Position numbers and translations under genes: made by a program
The notes under the pieces: model-generated
Databases searched by the model: none
What the model was told of the DNA's origin: nothing
What the model saw: the letters and a program-made list of their open reading frames with translations, nothing else
Part shown: positions 60,217 to 64,000 of the stretch, one piece after another
Layout: each line of letters starts with the position of its first letter
Position numbering within the stretch: position 1 is the first letter of the stretch
Assembly: GCF_015351405.1 (NCBI RefSeq)
Contig: NZ_JADKMY010000001.1
Coordinates: forward strand, 1,054,001 to 1,118,000
DNA length: 64,000 bases
Reading direction: 5' to 3'
Source of the DNA: Corynebacterium suicordis DSM 45110
GTDB lineage: Bacteria > Actinomycetota > Actinomycetes > Mycobacteriales > Mycobacteriaceae

Positions 60217-60672
60217 GTGCTTTGCCCAAAATGTAGTTCGCAACAGTCCCGCGTGGTCGATTCCCGCACCATTGAAATGGGTGTGTCGATTCGCCGCCGC
60301 AGAGAATGCCTGGATTGCACAACACGCTTCACCACCGTGGAACGATCCATCCTGCTCGTCACCAAGAGAAGTGGCGTGACAGAAGAGTTCAGTCGCGAAA
60401 AAGTAGTAAAGGGTGTGCGCAGGGCTTGCCAAGGCCGAAACGTGTCAGACGATGCCCTCAAGCGCCTCGCTCATGAGGTCGAGCAGATCATCCGTGCCGA
60501 GCACGGCTCGCTGGTGCAGACCAACCAGATTGGACTCGCGATCCTCGATCCACTGCGAAACCTCGATGAAGTCGCATACCTGCGCTTCGCATCTGTGTAC
60601 AAGTCATTCGATAGCGCGGAAGACTTTGAACAGGAAATCGAATCCCTCCGTGCCCACCGGGCACGCGGGTAG
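60217..60672 (+). CDS. nrdR: Ribonucleotide reductase repressor NrdR
   Basis: 151 residues from GTG 60217. Represses ribonucleotide reductase genes when dATP is high. Zinc ribbon: MLCPKC...CLDC (four Cys), with [22 protein letters not shown]-cone from [24 protein letters not shown] to FASVYKSF. The ATG at 60208 adds three residues before the family-typical start; the -10 seven bases before the GTG favours 60217. Follows divS, as in C. glutamicum. Faces hrpA across a short inverted repeat GATCC/GGATC. Confidence 0.95.
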   Translation: MLCPKCSSQQSRVVDSRTIEMGVSIRRRRECLDCTTRFTTVERSILLVTKRSGVTEEFSREKVVKGVRRACQGRNVSDDALKRLAHEVEQIIRAEHGSLVQTNQIGLAILDPLRNLDEVAYLRFASVYKSFDSAEDFEQEIESLRAHRARG

Positions 60673-60681
60673 CCGATCCAC

Positions 60682-63600
60682 TTAGCGGATCTTATCCAGC
60701 GCCTTCTTGATGCGCTGCACAGACACCGAGCGGGTAGTACCCAAATGCTGGGCGAAGAGACTCACTCGTAGTTCCTCAATCATCCATCGCACCTCCTTGA
60801 TCTGTGGGGAAGCTGACCGGGCCTGAGGCAACCGCCCCAGCGTGCTCTGCAGATACTTCACGGCCTCCGAGACCTGCGCATCCAGCATCTCTTCCTTGCC
60901 GGGATCGCTCTCCATGAGTTCTAGCCGAGACTTCATGGCCGCCACATACCGCGGAACATGCCTTAATTGCTGCACGCCGTGGCGCGCCACCGCATGCGAG
61001 GCCAGATAGAAGTCCAATTGCGCGCGCATCTGCGCGATGGGCTCACCGCTCCATTCCTTGAGCTCTTCGGCCATATCTGCCACAGCCAACACAGCGGGGG
61101 CAACCTCCACAACCGCTCGGCGCACCGCTCCCGCACCGTCCTTCTGGGCCAGCGCTACTACTTCGGCGCAGCGTTGAGGATCGCGAATAATCGGCCCCTT
61201 CTCCTGCAAGATCGTCTTGCAGCTCACAGCCACCAGATCCTCCAAGAGAAGATCGAACCCGCCATAGGGGAAGTTCTCCAAAGCCACGCGCTGACGCAGC
61301 GGCAATCCCTTGAGCATCTGGTTCCGGGACACGCTGACCTTCTGAACCATCATGTGCAGAACTGCCTTGAACTGCTGCGCGGCAGCGGATTGTGCCGTCG
61401 GGAAAGCCTGCAACACCACCCCCTCGGCGGTCGCCACGATGGCCGGGTACGCAACCACCGGCTGCCCGTCCACGATGGTTTCCACGGTCTCTGGGATCGT
61501 GCCGATGCCCTGCGCATCCCACTCGCTTGCCCGGGCCAGCACACCACCGGTGGTGGCACCACCGCGGTTCGGGCGATCCTGCTTCTTCTTGCCTTGCTTG
61601 CCACGCGAAGACGTGGATTCCCCGGAAGATTGAGACTCAGAAGATTGAGACTCAGAAGATTGAGATCCAGAAGCGCGTGGCCCAGAACCGGAATGCAATG
61701 GTGCCTCCGCAGGGGAAGGTGCTTGACCCGCAGCCCCGAGGGAACGAGCCGCCGCCTGAGCAATCGCGGTGGTGACTTGCGAGGTCAGGCGGTTCTGCAA
61801 TGCGTCTACATCGCGGTCCTGCTCCACCACATTTCCGCGCCGCCCGATAGCAGCCACGTTCATCTTCAGGTGGTCGGGGACGCGCGACCAATCAAAGTCA
61901 TCCCCGGAAATCCCGCTGCCACCGAGCGAGCGCAGGGCGTCAGCCAGGGCATTCTCGATGGCACCATCAAACGGAGTCATCCGCTCTAGGGCGCGGGAGG
62001 CAAAGTCCGTGGCCGGCACAACCGTGTGGCGTAGCGGCTTTGGCAGAGTCTTGATCAGTGCGATGCATAGCTCGTGGCGCAGCCCGCTGACCAGCCATCG
62101 CGTGGCCTCGCCGTTGACTGTTGCCAACAGCGGTAGGGGAACGCGCATGGTGATGCCGTCTCGCGGATCACCCGGCTGGAACACGTATTCCAGTTCGAAC
62201 TCCAAAGATCCCTGCTGCCACACATCGGGGAACTCATTGGCGGCAGTGGCTCCCTCTGCCGAGTCGATCAAGGCCTCGGGCGAGAACGTCAGCAGTTCCG
62301 CATCCTTGTGACGCGCCTTCTTCCACCAAGAGTCGAAGTGGCGCGCAGACGTGACATTGTCCGGAATCCGAGAATCGTAGAAGCGGAACAGGGTTTCGTC
62401 GTCCACGATGATGTCGCGACGCCGCGCCTTTTCCTCCAGCTGCCCAGCCTCTTCCAACATCTCCTGATTCCGATGGAAGAACGCGTGCTTGGTCGTCCAA
62501 TCTCCCTCCACCAAGGCGTGCCGAATAAACAGCTCACGGGCCAGAGGCTTATCCGTGTTACCCAGCTGCACCGTGCGGTCCGCCACTAGCGGAAGCCCTA
62601 ACATCAGCACCTTTTCATGCACCATTGCCGCGCCCCGAGAGCTGGACCAATGTGGTTCAGAGTGCACGGTCTTGGTCATGTGTGGGGCGATACTCTCCAC
62701 CCACTGCGGGTCAATCGGCCCGATGGTGCGCGCGAAGATTTGCGAAGTCTCCACCAGCTCTGCGGCCATGATCCACTGCGGCGGCTTCTTGGAGAGCTGC
62801 GAGCTCGGGTGCACCACGAAGTGGGAATTGCGCGCCCCAGTGAACTGCTTGGAGTTGCCCTCTCGCATACCGATATTGGTGAGCAGACCCGTGAGCACCG
62901 ATTTGTGCACCGCCTCTTCCTGGATGTTCTCCTCGGAAAACTCCAGGTCACGCACGTGCTGCAGATTCGGGATAGTCCACGAGAGATCCTGGATCACCGT
63001 CAGCAGCTGACGCACCAGATCCATCCACTCCCGCGAGCGCATGTAGTGGATGAACTCACTCTGGCACAGCTTGCGGAACTGATTGCCACTGAGCTCACGC
63101 CTTTGTTCCTGCAGGTAGTTCCACAGCTTCAGCACGCTGATGAAATCAGAATCCGCCGCAAACCTGGCGTGGAGCTGATCCGCCTTGCCCTGGTGCTCCA
63201 GCGGACGCTCGCGCACATCCTGAATGCTGAGCGAGGCCACAATCACCGCCACCTGCTCCAACACATTGTTGTGATGTGCTGCCTCCAGCATCCTGGCCAA
63301 CCGCGGATCGGTGGGGATACGCGCCATGTCCCGGCCCGTGTTCGTGAGCTCCTGCGGTGCGGGGTCGTTCTTCTTTTCTTTCGACGCCACCCTCAACGCC
63401 CCAAGCTCATGCAATAGGGCGATGCCGTCACGGACGGACTTCTTGTCCGGAGCCTGGAGGAAGGGGAATTGATCGATATCGCCCAATCCCAGGGCAGTCA
63501 TCGAGAGAATCACGCTGGCCAAGTGCGTGCGCAGAATTTCGGGATCGGTGAACTCTAGCCGAGCTTCAAAGTTCTCTTCGGAGTACAGGCGGATGGCGAT

Positions 63601-64000
63601 GCCATCCGCGGTACGGCCACAACGTCCCGAGCGCTGGGTAGCACTGGCCTGGCTGATCTCCTCCACGGGCAACCGCTGCACCTTCGTGCGGTGGGAGTAG
63701 CGAGAAATACGCGCGTATCCGGTATCCACCACATAGTGAATGCCGGGGACGGTCAGCGAGGTTTCCGCAATGTTGGTGGCCAGCACGATGCGTCGGTTGC
63801 CACCGGGCGAGAAGACCCGGTGCTGCTCGGCATTGGAAAGCCGGCCAAACAGCGGCAGGATATCGATGTTCCCGCGCTTGCCGGGGAACGCCGCCTGCAG
63901 GGCATCGGCGGCATCGCGGATCTCTCGCTCGCCGGAGAAGAAACACAGGATATCGCCGGGACCGGTGCGGATGAGCTCCTGGCACGCCTGCACCAATCCA
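60682..64000 (-). CDS. hrpA: ATP-dependent RNA helicase HrpA (5' part outside window)
   Basis: At least 1105 C-terminal residues; the frame is open to the right edge. DEAH helicase second RecA domain: RRIVLATNIAETSLTVPGIHYVVDTGYAR (motif V) and ATQRSGRCGRTADGIAIRLYS (motif VI). Then the HA2/ratchet region, an OB-fold and the long DUF3418 C-terminal domain typical of bacterial HrpA. A Ser/Glu/Gln linker is built from a 15-bp triple repeat (61626-61670). A motif copy at 63374 encodes RVASKEKKND in a surface loop. Walker A and DEAH box lie beyond the window. Confidence 0.94.
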   Translation of the reverse strand, partial: GLVQACQELIRTGPGDILCFFSGEREIRDAADALQAAFPGKRGNIDILPLFGRLSNAEQHRVFSPGGNRRIVLATNIAETSLTVPGIHYVVDTGYARISRYSHRTKVQRLPVEEISQASATQRSGRCGRTADGIAIRLYSEENFEARLEFTDPEILRTHLASVILSMTALGLGDIDQFPFLQAPDKKSVRDGIALLHELGALRVASKEKKNDPAPQELTNTGRDMARIPTDPRLARMLEAAHHNNVLEQVAVIVASLSIQDVRERPLEHQGKADQLHARFAADSDFISVLKLWNYLQEQRRELSGNQFRKLCQSEFIHYMRSREWMDLVRQLLTVIQDLSWTIPNLQHVRDLEFSEENIQEEAVHKSVLTGLLTNIGMREGNSKQFTGARNSHFVVHPSSQLSKKPPQWIMAAELVETSQIFARTIGPIDPQWVESIAPHMTKTVHSEPHWSSSRGAAMVHEKVLMLGLPLVADRTVQLGNTDKPLARELFIRHALVEGDWTTKHAFFHRNQEMLEEAGQLEEKARRRDIIVDDETLFRFYDSRIPDNVTSARHFDSWWKKARHKDAELLTFSPEALIDSAEGATAANEFPDVWQQGSLEFELEYVFQPGDPRDGITMRVPLPLLATVNGEATRWLVSGLRHELCIALIKTLPKPLRHTVVPATDFASRALERMTPFDGAIENALADALRSLGGSGISGDDFDWSRVPDHLKMNVAAIGRRGNVVEQDRDVDALQNRLTSQVTTAIAQAAARSLGAAGQAPSPAEAPLHSGSGPRASGSQSSESQSSESQSSGESTSSRGKQGKKKQDRPNRGGATTGGVLARASEWDAQGIGTIPETVETIVDGQPVVAYPAIVATAEGVVLQAFPTAQSAAAQQFKAVLHMMVQKVSVSRNQMLKGLPLRQRVALENFPYGGFDLLLEDLVAVSCKTILQEKGPIIRDPQRCAEVVALAQKDGAGAVRRAVVEVAPAVLAVADMAEELKEWSGEPIAQMRAQLDFYLASHAVARHGVQQLRHVPRYVAAMKSRLELMESDPGKEEMLDAQVSEAVKYLQSTLGRLPQARSASPQIKEVRWMIEELRVSLFAQHLGTTRSVSVQRIKKALDKIR
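61626..61670. repeat. 15-bp tandem repeat x3 in hrpA
   Basis: AAGATTGAGACTCAG twice, then AAGATTGAGATCCAG. In frame; encodes SQSSE-type repeats in a linker. Confidence 0.85.
63374..63391 (-). repeat. TGGCGTCGR motif copy (strong)
   Basis: Minus strand GGTGGCGTCGAAAGAAAA; core 63381-63389. In hrpA, sense strand. Confidence 0.8.

Overview
The window is a chromosomal backbone segment of a Corynebacterium. Gene order matches known corynebacterial and mycobacterial neighbourhoods: a ChrA-like regulator, a penicillin-binding protein, map, mtr and mqo; then proS-rimP-nusA-ylxR-infB-rbfA, dinF, the pptH-pptT pair, truB, ribF, rpsO and pnp; then dapB-thyX-dapA-rnj, ftsK, terC, pgsA-cinA-clgR-pspA, the biotin transporter bioYMN, recA-recX, gluABCD, miaB, a DUF349 gene, miaA, dapF, hflX, lexA, a divS-like gene and nrdR. 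Mycothiol disulfide reductase, DivS/LexA organisation and a gluABCD-type uptake system all point to this genus. The species cannot be named from the window. I see no prophage, IS element, CRISPR array, rRNA or tRNA.

Layout. Bases 1-10,000 hold cell wall, methionine aminopeptidase, redox, malate oxidation and siroheme/cobalamin genes. 10,000-24,400 is the translation block (proS, rimP, nusA, infB, rbfA, truB, rpsO) with an inserted MATE exporter and the PptH/PptT pair. 24,400-33,700 has a secreted CAP-like protein between rpsO and pnp, then lysine/DAP and thymidylate genes (dapB, thyX, dapA) and RNase J. 33,700-41,100 carries ftsK, a manganese-riboswitch-controlled terC, and the envelope-stress pair clgR-pspA behind an ECF-sigma-type promoter. 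41,100-49,100 holds bioYMN with a BioQ-like operator, SOS genes recA/recX and gluABCD with a GlxR-like site. 49,100-64,000 has tRNA modification (miaB, miaA), dapF, hflX, a lone DeoR regulator, the lexA/divS SOS locus, nrdR and the C-terminal part of HrpA.

Two sequence-level patterns stand out. (1) A short asymmetric motif, TGGCGTCGR followed by an A-rich tail, occurs about 18-20 times on both strands, in intergenic DNA and in coding DNA in several reading frames. Roughly one chance copy of the 9-mer is expected. This is the best candidate in the window for an undescribed genome-wide DNA signal, for example a DNA uptake sequence or a chromosome-organising protein site. (2) Many genes without a Shine-Dalgarno have a TANNNT -10 hexamer ending 6-8 bases before the start codon, which predicts leaderless mRNAs. 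It also settles several start codons, for example nrdR, miaA and rimP. In addition, five gene ends carry short tandem duplications that include the stop codon.
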